DNA from: UBA1924 sp963976625
GTDB taxonomy: Bacteria > Planctomycetota > Phycisphaerae > Phycisphaerales > UBA1924
Assembly: GCA_963976625.1 (NCBI GenBank)
Contig: CAXBLA010000004.1
Coordinates: 62,001-126,000, forward strand
Direction: 5' to 3'
DNA: 64,000 nt
Translations under genes and position numbers: made by a program
Notes under the pieces: model-generated
What the model saw: the letters and a program-made list of their open reading frames with translations, nothing else
The model's database searches: none
What the model was told of the DNA's origin: nothing
Shown here: piece after piece, positions 19,206 through 27,686 of the stretch
Numbering within the stretch: the first letter of the stretch is position 1
Layout: the number at the start of each line of letters is the position of its first letter

Positions 19206-19409
19206 CTACTCATCGACTTGCACGACCACCCAGACCGCATGCCCGATCGTGGCGAGCCCGCCGTAGGGGAAATCGAACGCCACGGCGAAGATCACGCCCA
19301 GGGCATACAGCGTCATGTTCAAGAAGAAATGGAGCGAGAAACCACCCTTCATGAAGACCGCGAGGGGCGGAAGAATGAGCGCGAGGATGATGAGCAGCAC
19401 CATGGACAT
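19206..19409 (-). CDS. Pmp3/YqaE-family small membrane protein
   Basis: 67 residues with two transmembrane helices. The first reads LLIILALILPPLAVFMKGG, the signature of the Pmp3 (UPF0057) family. The second is FFLNMTLYALGVIFAVAFD and the protein ends IGHAVWVVVQVDE. Family members are stress-related hydrophobic peptides that influence membrane potential. The C-terminal half is longer than the 52-residue yeast Pmp3. It is isolated by about 270 bases from pilT. Confidence 0.75.
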   Translation of the reverse strand: MSMVLLIILALILPPLAVFMKGGFSLHFFLNMTLYALGVIFAVAFDFPYGGLATIGHAVWVVVQVDE

Positions 19410-19508
19410 ACAGGAGTCTATGGAAAATGGCCGGCGGCCGGTTCATGCGGAGTATGTGCAGGTTTGGAGGGGCAGGGTGGCAGAGTAGCACCTAGAAAGA
19501 ACCACAGA

Positions 19509-20951
19509 TCACTCTGAATCATTTCTAACCACACCGGATATCCAATCCAACTTCTTAGCCGACACACCAGGATACTTGTGGCCTAACCAAGTGCCCCAGT
19601 CACCATATTGATTATAATTATCATTACAATATTCACGATTTAGATCAAACAAACTTAAACCTGTTTCAACAGAAACCCCTACAACTTTTTCGAGAACATC
19701 TAGACTCCAAACATTTGGAAAGCTCCCAAGAGCCCGCAATGACTTTGCAGCATCGCGATTTCTGGACAATATCCTTGAGCGGTACCATCTAGAATTTGCA
19801 AATGACAAGTCATCATCAATCACTACCACTCCCAGGGAAGGACGACCACCATCCATCACACTGTTTGCGATCTGGACACAACCTCTTGCGATCTCCCCCG
19901 TTGAAGTATCATTCTCAATTGTCGTTTTAGTAATTATATTCCTACTAAACCGCGTAGACTTCGATTCCACATATAAATCAAAATCTTTGTAGCAAAAAAT
20001 AAAATCACATTTCGGCCGATCTTTTACTTCCCGATCAGGATACAATACTCTATCTGCACCAAGATCGCCAATAACCAACTCTATGTACCTAGAGAATGCC
20101 ACCCCCCAAGCCGTAGAATGTTTCTTATCAGATCGAAGGTGATCACCCAACCGACGATAAAAAGATGGAAAAATCATATTAGGGAATGGACTTCTATACT
20201 CCCAATCACTCAACCTGACCATTGGGTACCGCGCCAATGGAGATTCTCCAGTCCATAAAAACGCCCGGTTAACTACACTTTCGTATTGATTATCCAGTAT
20301 TGATTTTATGGCCTCTGGTTTGGCAGAACAAGTTCTCAGCACAGCCATGACTTCGTGCAAACCAAAACCAGCCTTCACCGAATTGGCTAATGTAGTACCA
20401 TTAAATAGCAGGTTTTTCGAGCCATCATCGAGCAATTTCGCAGACATCCCCGCAAACAATAGAGACCTTTGAATATTAGTTTTCAATTTTTTTTCTAGCC
20501 ACAATTGAGCAGGCTGTGGAAGCAACTTCTTAAACAACCAAATAGCTCGTCCAACATCACGGGAAGTTACCGCTGTTTGAAAAGGAAACTGCTCGCGCCC
20601 AACAAGCTGCCCAAACAGCTCAACTGTTCTCTGATCTGAAAGAACAATCATATGCGCAGGATTGCCTGTTTCAATGATCCGATTAATCGCATCGACCAAC
20701 CCATCCCTGGAAATCTGCTTCCCATTTCGGGTGCCATACTGAGAAACAGCGCAAATCAGCCTGGCAACATAATGGGAGGGCCATGGGCCTTTGAATTTGA
20801 TCTGATATCGTAATACTGATAACTCATTAATGGCATGTATTTTGTCATACCACTTAAGCAACTGGCTCAGATCATATTCAAGTTTTTCAACACTACGCCC
20901 TCCTGCCTGAAGTAGTGTATCTCCGGTCAAACCTATCAGGGACTCCGGCAT
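19509..20951 (-). CDS. Unknown protein with PD-(D/E)XK nuclease-like region; AT-rich, probably acquired
   Basis: 480 residues from the ATG at 20951; I do not recognise the family. The base composition is clearly more AT-rich than all neighbours, and codon choice (AAT, ATA, TTT) differs. Residues about 287-333 carry an FSRYIELVIGDLG helix followed by CDFIFCYKDFDLYVESKS. This gives an Asp (316), hydrophobic strand, then Glu-Ser-Lys (329-331), the core layout of PD-(D/E)XK nucleases such as restriction enzymes. The N-terminal 280 residues are mostly helical and have no motif I know. Its ATG overlaps the sucC stop (TGATG), so it could be translated from the sucC message. No methylase or partner gene is adjacent. 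A lone defence nuclease is a reasonable guess, not shown. Confidence 0.7.
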   Translation of the reverse strand: MPESLIGLTGDTLLQAGGRSVEKLEYDLSQLLKWYDKIHAINELSVLRYQIKFKGPWPSHYVARLICAVSQYGTRNGKQISRDGLVDAINRIIETGNPAHMIVLSDQRTVELFGQLVGREQFPFQTAVTSRDVGRAIWLFKKLLPQPAQLWLEKKLKTNIQRSLLFAGMSAKLLDDGSKNLLFNGTTLANSVKAGFGLHEVMAVLRTCSAKPEAIKSILDNQYESVVNRAFLWTGESPLARYPMVRLSDWEYRSPFPNMIFPSFYRRLGDHLRSDKKHSTAWGVAFSRYIELVIGDLGADRVLYPDREVKDRPKCDFIFCYKDFDLYVESKSTRFSRNIITKTTIENDTSTGEIARGCVQIANSVMDGGRPSLGVVVIDDDLSFANSRWYRSRILSRNRDAAKSLRALGSFPNVWSLDVLEKVVGVSVETGLSLFDLNREYCNDNYNQYGDWGTWLGHKYPGVSAKKLDWISGVVRNDSE

Positions 20952-22171
20952 CACCCCACCGCCGCAACAACCTTCTGAGCCGCATCGCCCAGATCGCTCG
21001 CGGCTTGCAGGGTTGGCAGGTCGGCCGCGGCGTCTTCGAGGATCTTTCGACCGGCGTCGACATTGGTGCCCTCGAGGCGGACGACCAGCGGGATCTTGAA
21101 TCCGATCTCCTTGGCCGCGTTGACGATGCCCTGGGCGATGACATCGCAGCGCATGATGCCGCCGAAGATGTTGACGAGGATGCCGGTGACGGCTGGGTCG
21201 CTGAGGATGATGCGGAAGGCCTCGGTGACGGCTTCTTCGGAGGCTGAGCCGCCCACATCGAGGAAGTTGGCGGGTTCGCCGTCGAAGAGCTTGATGGTGT
21301 CCATGGTGGCCATGGCGAGCCCGGCGCCGTTGACGAGGCAGCCAATGTCGCCGTCGAGGGCGATGTAGGTGAGCCCCATCTTCTCAGCGCGGACCTCGGC
21401 GGGGTTCTCCTCGGTCGGATCGAAGAGGGCCGCGATGTCCTTGTGGCGGAAGAGGGCGTTGTCATCAAAGTTGAACTTCGCGTCGATCGCCATGACCTGC
21501 CCGTCCGGGTGATCGGCGGTGGCGGGCGTGACGATCAGCGGGTTGATCTCGGCGATCGAGCAGTCTTTGTCAGTGTAGAGCTTGGCCAGCGCGAGCATGA
21601 TCTTGACGGCTTGGTTGATCTGCTTGCCCTTGAAACCGAGCTCGAACGCGACATCGCGGGCTTGATACGGCTGGAGCCCGAGCACGGGGTGGATGGGCTG
21701 CTTGACGATGAGCTCCGGCGTGTCGTGGGCGACCTGTTCAATCTCGACGCCGCCCTCGCGCGAGGCGATGAGCGTGTTCTGGCGGGTGTTGCGATCGGTG
21801 GTGATGGCGAGGTAGTACTCGTCGGGCTTGCCGGGGGCGCGCTCGGCGATATCCACACCCGCGGCCATCAGGACCTTGTTGACATCGAGCCCCTCAGCGC
21901 CGGTCTGCACGGAGACCATCTTATTGGAGAACATAAACTTGGCGGCTTCGTAGGCTTCGTCTGGGGTATTGACAAGCTTGACGAACCCGGCCTTGCCCCG
22001 CCCGCCTGCGAAGACCTGTGCCTTGACGACGGCGAGGGTTGAATCCTGGTTGGCGACGATGCCCTTGTACGCCTGCGTCGCCTGCTCGGCCGTCGTGATG
22101 ACCTCGCCATCGGGGACGGGGATGTTGTAGCTGGCAAGGAGGTCGCGGGCTTGGTATTCGTGGATCTTCAT
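20951..22171 (-). CDS. sucC: Succinyl-CoA synthetase (ADP-forming) beta subunit
   Basis: 406 residues. MKIHEYQARDLLASYNIPVP and VVKAQVFAGGRGKAGFVKL form the ATP-grasp N-terminal domain. AEINPLIVT, then a CoA-ligase domain with GLAMATMDTIKLFDG and NIFGGIMRCDVIAQGI, complete the subunit. It makes succinate, ATP and CoA in the TCA cycle with an alpha subunit, SucD. sucD normally follows sucC but is absent here: the position downstream is occupied by the AT-rich unknown gene. Confidence 0.95.
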   Translation of the reverse strand: MKIHEYQARDLLASYNIPVPDGEVITTAEQATQAYKGIVANQDSTLAVVKAQVFAGGRGKAGFVKLVNTPDEAYEAAKFMFSNKMVSVQTGAEGLDVNKVLMAAGVDIAERAPGKPDEYYLAITTDRNTRQNTLIASREGGVEIEQVAHDTPELIVKQPIHPVLGLQPYQARDVAFELGFKGKQINQAVKIMLALAKLYTDKDCSIAEINPLIVTPATADHPDGQVMAIDAKFNFDDNALFRHKDIAALFDPTEENPAEVRAEKMGLTYIALDGDIGCLVNGAGLAMATMDTIKLFDGEPANFLDVGGSASEEAVTEAFRIILSDPAVTGILVNIFGGIMRCDVIAQGIVNAAKEIGFKIPLVVRLEGTNVDAGRKILEDAAADLPTLQAASDLGDAAQKVVAAVG

Positions 22172-22318
22172 CGGTGGGTTCCGTCCTGAGTGGATGAGGG
22201 TGGTTTGTTTGGTGATTGTAGACGAATTATCGGGTGTATTGTGGGTGTGGTTCGGTGATAACAGGAAAAAGCAGGGCTGAATTGAGCCGGCAAAACCCGA
22301 TCCAGCCCTTGAGCTGAC

Positions 22319-23665
22319 TCAACTGGTTTGTTCTTTGGCTGTTTCTTTGAGCTGGGTATATAGGTAGTAGAACCCCAGCGCCCCAGCCGTGGTGATCAGC
22401 AGTGTGATCGCGAAGACCCAAGAGCCCTCGTTGGGATAATGCGACTCGATCAGGTTGTAGAGCGACACGCCGGCGAACGGGGCGATGAGCCCCCGCAGCC
22501 CCGTGAGTGTCACATGGATGGACATGTAGTCCTGCGACTTCTCGGCTTTGACGAACTGCAGATGCCCGAGGTTCCACGCCAAGGCGCCGCCACCGAAAGC
22601 GATCCCGCGGAGCACCGAAGCAGCGTAGAGCATCACAAGCATGTTGTACTGCCCCGCGATGAGCGCACAGCCCATCGCCCCGATGAATACCCAAGAGTGG
22701 ATCGCGCGGAACTGCACGATGTGGACCGAGTCGAGCAGCTTGGCCCACAGCGGGATCGTGAAGGGCATCATGATCAGCGGGATGACCTGCGTGAGCAGGA
22801 TCCCCCAGAAGTAGTCCACATCGAACTGCTGCTTGGCGATGATCACGAAGGGCGTCCACGACATGATGTTGCCGAAACCCAGCAGCAGCTGGCAGATCTG
22901 GTACGCCCGGTAGTCCTTGTCGTCCTTGAGCACCCGGAAGCCCGAGAGCATCGAGGTCTTCTTGTTGTCGTCGGTCTGCTGCTGCTCGTTTTTGAGGATC
23001 AGGCGCTCTGTGCGCAAGCGAATCCGGGCGTACGATGACACGCCGGCCAGGGCGATGAGCCCGCCGATCGGGATAAAAATGCGATACGCGTTCTCGTCGT
23101 ACTGCATCGCCAGCCCCAGCCCGATGGCGATCATCGATGAGATCGTGACACTCACCGTCTGCACCTTGCCGGTGACTTTCGCCCGCTGGGCAGGGTAGTT
23201 CACGCCCCAGACGGTCGCCCGGACCGTGACGATCCCCGCCAAGATCGTCCGAGCGGCGAAGGCCGACGCGACGAGCATGACGAGCCCGAGCGGGGTCCGC
23301 GGCGCGATCGACATCATCGCGATCGAGATCAGCAGCGCGAGCTGGAGCCCCGTGATGAACGGGATCTTGCGCTTGCCGTGGGCGGCGATGGCCCACAGGA
23401 AGGAAGTGATATTCGCCAGCGCCGGAGCCGCGACGAGGGCGGCGACGAAGTAGTTGAGCTGGTTCTCATCGACCACACCCTCGTAGAGCTTACGAACAAC
23501 GAACCCGATGACCCCGCCCTCGGTGGCCGCGATCGCCCACGGGAGGAAGAACGCCGCCCGCAGCTCACGGGCGTAGTTGGCCCGCGAGAGCCAGGGCATG
23601 GTGTTGGGATGGAAGGAGAGAAACGCGAGCGTGATCAGCTTAATCGGCGAGGCCGGGCGCGACAT
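22319..23665 (-). CDS. MFS transporter
   Basis: About 448 residues from the ATG at 23665; an ATG at 23599 and a GTG at 23731 are alternatives. It has roughly twelve hydrophobic segments in two halves with a charged central loop (RIRLRTERLILKNEQQQTDDNKKTS). After the first helices come NITSFLWAIAAHGKRKIPFITG, an MFS loop-like basic motif. No substrate-specific feature is recognisable. The gene is 147 bases upstream of sucC on the same strand. Confidence 0.75.
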   Translation of the reverse strand: MSRPASPIKLITLAFLSFHPNTMPWLSRANYARELRAAFFLPWAIAATEGGVIGFVVRKLYEGVVDENQLNYFVAALVAAPALANITSFLWAIAAHGKRKIPFITGLQLALLISIAMMSIAPRTPLGLVMLVASAFAARTILAGIVTVRATVWGVNYPAQRAKVTGKVQTVSVTISSMIAIGLGLAMQYDENAYRIFIPIGGLIALAGVSSYARIRLRTERLILKNEQQQTDDNKKTSMLSGFRVLKDDKDYRAYQICQLLLGFGNIMSWTPFVIIAKQQFDVDYFWGILLTQVIPLIMMPFTIPLWAKLLDSVHIVQFRAIHSWVFIGAMGCALIAGQYNMLVMLYAASVLRGIAFGGGALAWNLGHLQFVKAEKSQDYMSIHVTLTGLRGLIAPFAGVSLYNLIESHYPNEGSWVFAITLLITTAGALGFYYLYTQLKETAKEQTS

Positions 23666-23886
23666 AAACGGGCGCTTGGCAGGCGGGCCCGAGGGGTTCT
23701 CGTTTGGCGATGTCGAAGAGGGATCAGGCACGCTCGATTGTTGGCACCGCGCCGATACAACACACCGATATCGGGCGTTGAGCGGGCATCTTTGGGCCAA
23801 GAATTCGTCGCTCAATCGCGTGAGAAACCCAGAAGTTGCTTTGAGACTCCAAGCATAGCCGGTACACTCAGCGAGTCTCGTTAGCG

Positions 23887-25299
23887 GTGTGCTCGCGGGG
23901 CTCACAGTGTGTATCCCTGTCCGTGGTGTGCCGATTGACTCTACCCGCATCCCCCACCATCTCGAAGCTTGCGATCACCTGCATCAGCGCGGTGATTATC
24001 GGATGTGCATCGCCCGTCGAGGCCCAGATCATCCATCAGGACCACAAGCTCCTCGCCAGCGATGGTGCCCCCGGCGATCGGCTCGGGGATGCGGTTGATA
24101 TCGACAATGGCATCGTTGTGCTCGGCGCGTGGCAGCACGACGAGCTGGGCTCCAACTCGGGCGCGGCCTACCTCTATAACGCAACCACAGGTGACCAGCT
24201 CCGCAAGCTTGTCGCCGACAATGGGCAAGCCGACGATCACTTCGGGTTCAGCGTCGGGATCGATGACCAAACCGTCGCGATCGGGGCCAACGGCAACGGC
24301 ACGGTCTACCTCTTCGATGCAGACACCGGCGATCAGCTCCACGCCATCAGTTCGCCGTCCAAATCGGGCTCCAAACTAGGCGGGGACGGGTTCGGTCGCT
24401 CGCTGGCGATCGACGCTGGGCTGCTCATCGTCGGCGCTCCGTTCGACGATGCCCTCGGGGCCAACACCGGAGCGGCATACATCTTCGATGCCACCACCGG
24501 TGCGCTGCTCCATACACTGATCGCCGACGACCGAGCCGCGGGCGATGGGTTCGGGCTCAGCGTGGCGATCGACGGCGGGCTTGCGATCATCGGTGCGTGG
24601 AACGATGACGATCTGGGCTCCAACTCGGGCTCGGCGTACATCTTTCACACAAGCACGGGCGAGCAGCTCCACAAAATCACCGCTTCCGACGCCCAGCCCA
24701 ACGACTGGTTCGGGATCGCCGTGGCCATCGATCAGCAGATCGTCGGGGTGGGCGCCCGTATGGACGATGATCTCGGTGACACATCGGGCTCGGCCTACCT
24801 CTTCGACGCAACGACTGGCACCCAGCTCCACAAGCTCAACGCCCAAGACGGTGCGGCTGGCGATCTCTTCGGTGCTTCGATCGCTTTAGATGATGGGCTG
24901 GCCATCGTTGGGGCATACCACGATGACGATGCGGGCATCAACTCCGGGTCGGCTTACCTTTTCGACACCCAGACCGGGCTCCAACGCGCCAAGCTCCTGC
25001 CCGAAGTTGGCAACATCGATGATTTCTTTGGGATCAAGGTCGCCATCGACCAAGGCGTGATGGCTGTAGGTGCGCGATGGGACCAAGATAATGGCACGGC
25101 TGCGGGCGCGGGCTATATCTTCGACGGCTCGTGCCCAGCGGATATGACCAACGATCGGCTGCTTGATTTCTTTGATATCTCCGCCTTTATAGACGCCTTC
25201 GCCGAGCACGATTCACGTGCAGATTTCACCGACGATGGGCAGTTTGATTTCTTTGATGTGTCGAAGTTTCTCGACCTCTTCGCCCAGCACTGCCCATAA
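23887..25299 (+). CDS. Secreted FG-GAP-like beta-propeller protein with C-terminal paired DFFDVSxF module
   Basis: Up to 470 residues; the start is uncertain because only GTG/TTG codons (23887, 23923, 23935) precede the signal peptide (AITCISAVIIGCASPVEA). Seven repeats of about 50 residues follow. Each has the pattern GDxFGxSVAIDxGxxxVGA, then DDDxGxxSGSAYLFDxxTGxQLHKL, consistent with a seven-bladed propeller of FG-GAP/integrin-alpha-like blades. The C terminus contains two copies of an Asp-rich dockerin-like unit (SCPADMTNDRLLDFFDISAF; DFTDDGQFDFFDVSKF) ending in CP. The function is likely extracellular adhesion or cell-surface display. Confidence 0.75.
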   Translation: MCSRGSQCVSLSVVCRLTLPASPTISKLAITCISAVIIGCASPVEAQIIHQDHKLLASDGAPGDRLGDAVDIDNGIVVLGAWQHDELGSNSGAAYLYNATTGDQLRKLVADNGQADDHFGFSVGIDDQTVAIGANGNGTVYLFDADTGDQLHAISSPSKSGSKLGGDGFGRSLAIDAGLLIVGAPFDDALGANTGAAYIFDATTGALLHTLIADDRAAGDGFGLSVAIDGGLAIIGAWNDDDLGSNSGSAYIFHTSTGEQLHKITASDAQPNDWFGIAVAIDQQIVGVGARMDDDLGDTSGSAYLFDATTGTQLHKLNAQDGAAGDLFGASIALDDGLAIVGAYHDDDAGINSGSAYLFDTQTGLQRAKLLPEVGNIDDFFGIKVAIDQGVMAVGARWDQDNGTAAGAGYIFDGSCPADMTNDRLLDFFDISAFIDAFAEHDSRADFTDDGQFDFFDVSKFLDLFAQHCP

Positions 25300-25375
25300 A
25301 CACCTGGCGTTCAATCGCTTACGAACTCGCATAGGCATAATTCCGGAAATCACACAATTCTGTGTATGGTGTGAT

Positions 25376-25402
25376 AAAACCCCCCAATTTTCGGTGGTTT
25401 TG
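25376..25402 (+). terminator. Imperfect hairpin after the propeller gene
   Basis: AAAACC (25376-25381) pairs with GGTTTT (25396-25401), extended by CC/GG across one mismatch with a loop of about eight bases. The right arm supplies the T-run. It lies between the two secreted-protein genes, so each is probably its own transcription unit. Strength is uncertain. Confidence 0.45.
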
Positions 25403-25453
25403 TGCTAATCTGGGCGCAACCAAACCTCATTTCCTAGAAAGGAATTATTCAAC

Positions 25454-26782
25454 ATGCACATGAAGAAAATCGCACCCATGATGATCGTCGCCCTCGCGGG
25501 CTCCTGCTCGCTGGCGAGCGCACAAGACTACTCCAACACACTCGGTGATCCGGGGCTCTCGGGCTCGTATGTCTCCAAGTTCCTCGCCTATGACGATGGC
25601 ACGGGCGAATCCCTCTACGCGACGGGCAGCTTCTCCGCTCCGGGCACCGGCTCAGGCTCTCACCTCGCTCGCTGGGACGGCTCGGCGTGGACTGGTGTTG
25701 GGCCAGGACTCACCGGCGGGTACTCAAACACCATGGCCGAGTATAACGGCGATCTCATCCTCGGGGGCTACTTCGATAGCGCCGGCGGCGTGGCCGACAC
25801 CAACAAGCTCGCCCGCTGGGACGGCACCGAGTGGCACTCGATGGGCGCTCAGATGAGCAGCTTCCTTAACTCGGTCTGGGACCTGACCACCCACGACGAT
25901 GGCTCGGGCGAAGCCCTGATCGTCGCGGGCAACTACGCCAATGTCGCGGGCGATGGCACCATCCAACACATCAGTAAGTGGGACGGATCGACCTACACCG
26001 CCATGGGCACCCCAATCGGCGGGGCGGTCCCCCTGATCGTTCTCGATGTCCTCTCCACCGATGACATGGGATCCAACCAGCTCTTCGCCTGTGGACGATT
26101 CCTCTCGGTCGACGGCGTCGACGCCAACAACATCGCCAGCTGGGACGGCACCAGCTGGACTGCGCTCGGCGATGGGATCCAGCGCAACGCAGGATTTGCC
26201 CAGGGCTTCCGTATGGCCACCTTTGATGATGGCAACGGGATGGCACTCTATGTTGCGGGCTCGTTCAACATCATCAACGGCTCACAATCCGTGAACAACA
26301 TCGCCAAGTGGGACGGCAAGACCTGGTCAGATGTCGGCGGAGGATTCAACTCCGCCGTCCGCCACCTCACCGTCTGGAACGACACCCTCTACGCCATGGG
26401 CAACTTTGACAGCTCCAACGGCGTCAATGTCGGACAGATCGCCAAGTGGGACGGGACCCAATGGGTTTCCGCCGGCTCAGAGGTTGACGACAATGTGTAC
26501 GATGCGATCGCTTACGACACCGGCGAGGGCAGTTCATTGATCTTCGGCGGCACCTTCGAAAACTCCGTCGCGGGCACCTCCAATGGCGTGGTCGCCCTGC
26601 TCGATACCCCAGCATGCCTTGCGGACCTCACCGGCGATGGCCAGCTCGACTTCTTCGATGTCTCGGACTTCCTGGATGCATTCGCTGCTCAGGAACCAGC
26701 CGCGGACTTCACCGGCGATGGTCTGTACGACTTCTTCGATGTCTCTGACTTCCTCGACGCCTTCGGCGCTGGCTGCCCATAA
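25454..26782 (+). CDS. Secreted repeat (propeller-like) protein with C-terminal paired DFFDVSDF module
   Basis: 442 residues; the ATG at 25454 is preceded by AAAGGA. A clear signal peptide (KKIAPMMIVALAGSCSLASA) is cleaved before QDYSN. The body has about seven repeats built around LARWDGSxWxxxG and similar (WDGTEWHSMG, WDGSTYTAMG, WDGTSWTALG, WDGKTWSDVG, WDGTQWVSAG), each with a GGxF/AGxF strand, suggesting a propeller. The C-terminal 55 residues hold two tandem dockerin-like units, ADLTGDGQLDFFDVSDFLDAF and ADFTGDGLYDFFDVSDFLDAF, ending GCP. The same module ends the neighbour at 23887-25299, although the bodies differ. Probable cell-surface or outer-membrane-exposed protein of unknown function. 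Confidence 0.8.
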   Translation: MHMKKIAPMMIVALAGSCSLASAQDYSNTLGDPGLSGSYVSKFLAYDDGTGESLYATGSFSAPGTGSGSHLARWDGSAWTGVGPGLTGGYSNTMAEYNGDLILGGYFDSAGGVADTNKLARWDGTEWHSMGAQMSSFLNSVWDLTTHDDGSGEALIVAGNYANVAGDGTIQHISKWDGSTYTAMGTPIGGAVPLIVLDVLSTDDMGSNQLFACGRFLSVDGVDANNIASWDGTSWTALGDGIQRNAGFAQGFRMATFDDGNGMALYVAGSFNIINGSQSVNNIAKWDGKTWSDVGGGFNSAVRHLTVWNDTLYAMGNFDSSNGVNVGQIAKWDGTQWVSAGSEVDDNVYDAIAYDTGEGSSLIFGGTFENSVAGTSNGVVALLDTPACLADLTGDGQLDFFDVSDFLDAFAAQEPAADFTGDGLYDFFDVSDFLDAFGAGCP

Positions 26783-26829
26783 TCCGGCGAGCAGATTGCT
26801 CAACAGCGAAAGCTGATTGATTGAAACAC

Positions 26830-26866
26830 AGGATCATGCCCGCTGCACGCGGGTATGATCCTTTTT
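26830..26866 (+). terminator. Strong intrinsic terminator
   Basis: A 14-bp stem (13 Watson-Crick pairs plus one G-U) is formed by 26830-26843 and 26849-26862 around a five-base loop (TGCAC). It is followed directly by TTTTT. It ends the transcript of the secreted protein gene, only a few bases before the start of the next gene. Confidence 0.9.
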
Positions 26867-26868
26867 AT

Positions 26869-27600
26869 ATGAACATCCACACCGCCCAATCTTCTACACA
26901 CATCGAGACCCCCACCGGCCCGCTGGAGATCCGCCAGATCCTGGCGATCGGGCGCAACTACGCCGCCCACGCCCACGAGCAGGGGCTCGATGCGCCCGAC
27001 CACCCGATGGTCTTTAGTAAGAACATCGCCAGCATCTGCACCAATGGCGACGACATCGTCATCCCCCCCATCGCCCAAGATGAACGCTTCGGGGGCAACC
27101 AGACCGATTTTGAAGCTGAGCTCGCGGTGATCATCGCCGAAGACTGCAAAGATGTGCCGCGCGAGGACGCGATGAGCAAAGTGCTCGGGTTCACCTGCGC
27201 CAACGATGTCTCGGCCCGCTGGTGGCAGAAGAAGGGCTCGGGCGGGCAGTTCTGCAGGGGCAAGGGCTTCGATACCTTCTGCCCGCTGGGACCATCAGTC
27301 GTCACCCCTGCTGAGCTGGCCAAGAACGGGCATGATGTCAACGACCTGCGCGTCATCTGCCGAGTCAACGGCCAGGTCATGCAGGACGCATCGACCAGCC
27401 AGATGATGTTCCCGGTCGATGTGCTGATCGAAGAACTCAGCAAGGGTACAACATTGGCTGGCGGGACGGTGATCTTGACCGGCACGCCCGCGGGCGTAGG
27501 CATGGCGCGGACGCCACCGGTGTGGCTCACGGACGGGGATGTGGCCGAGATCGAGATCGCGGGGATCGGCATCTTGTCAAATCAAGTGCGTCTGGGCTGA
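26869..27600 (+). CDS. Fumarylacetoacetate hydrolase-family protein
   Basis: 243 residues from the ATG at 26869. AIGRNYAAHAHE and FSKNIASI open the catalytic domain. DFEAELAVIIAEDCKDV supplies metal-binding acidic residues; GFTCANDVSARWWQ and CPLGPSVVTPAEL are further family motifs; ILTGTPAGVGMARTPPVWLTDGD ends the domain. Such enzymes act on beta-diketones, 2-oxo-enoates or oxaloacetate (fumarylpyruvate hydrolases, oxaloacetate decarboxylases). The precise substrate is not apparent. It follows a terminator at once, so its promoter would have to overlap the terminator region. Confidence 0.85.
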   Translation: MNIHTAQSSTHIETPTGPLEIRQILAIGRNYAAHAHEQGLDAPDHPMVFSKNIASICTNGDDIVIPPIAQDERFGGNQTDFEAELAVIIAEDCKDVPREDAMSKVLGFTCANDVSARWWQKKGSGGQFCRGKGFDTFCPLGPSVVTPAELAKNGHDVNDLRVICRVNGQVMQDASTSQMMFPVDVLIEELSKGTTLAGGTVILTGTPAGVGMARTPPVWLTDGDVAEIEIAGIGILSNQVRLG

Positions 27601-27686
27601 ATCTCGGAGCCCTTTATCCCGTACAATCTGGTGTGCAACACCAATTACCACAGTTCGCCGCTCGCTCAAGATCCTCTCGACGCCCC

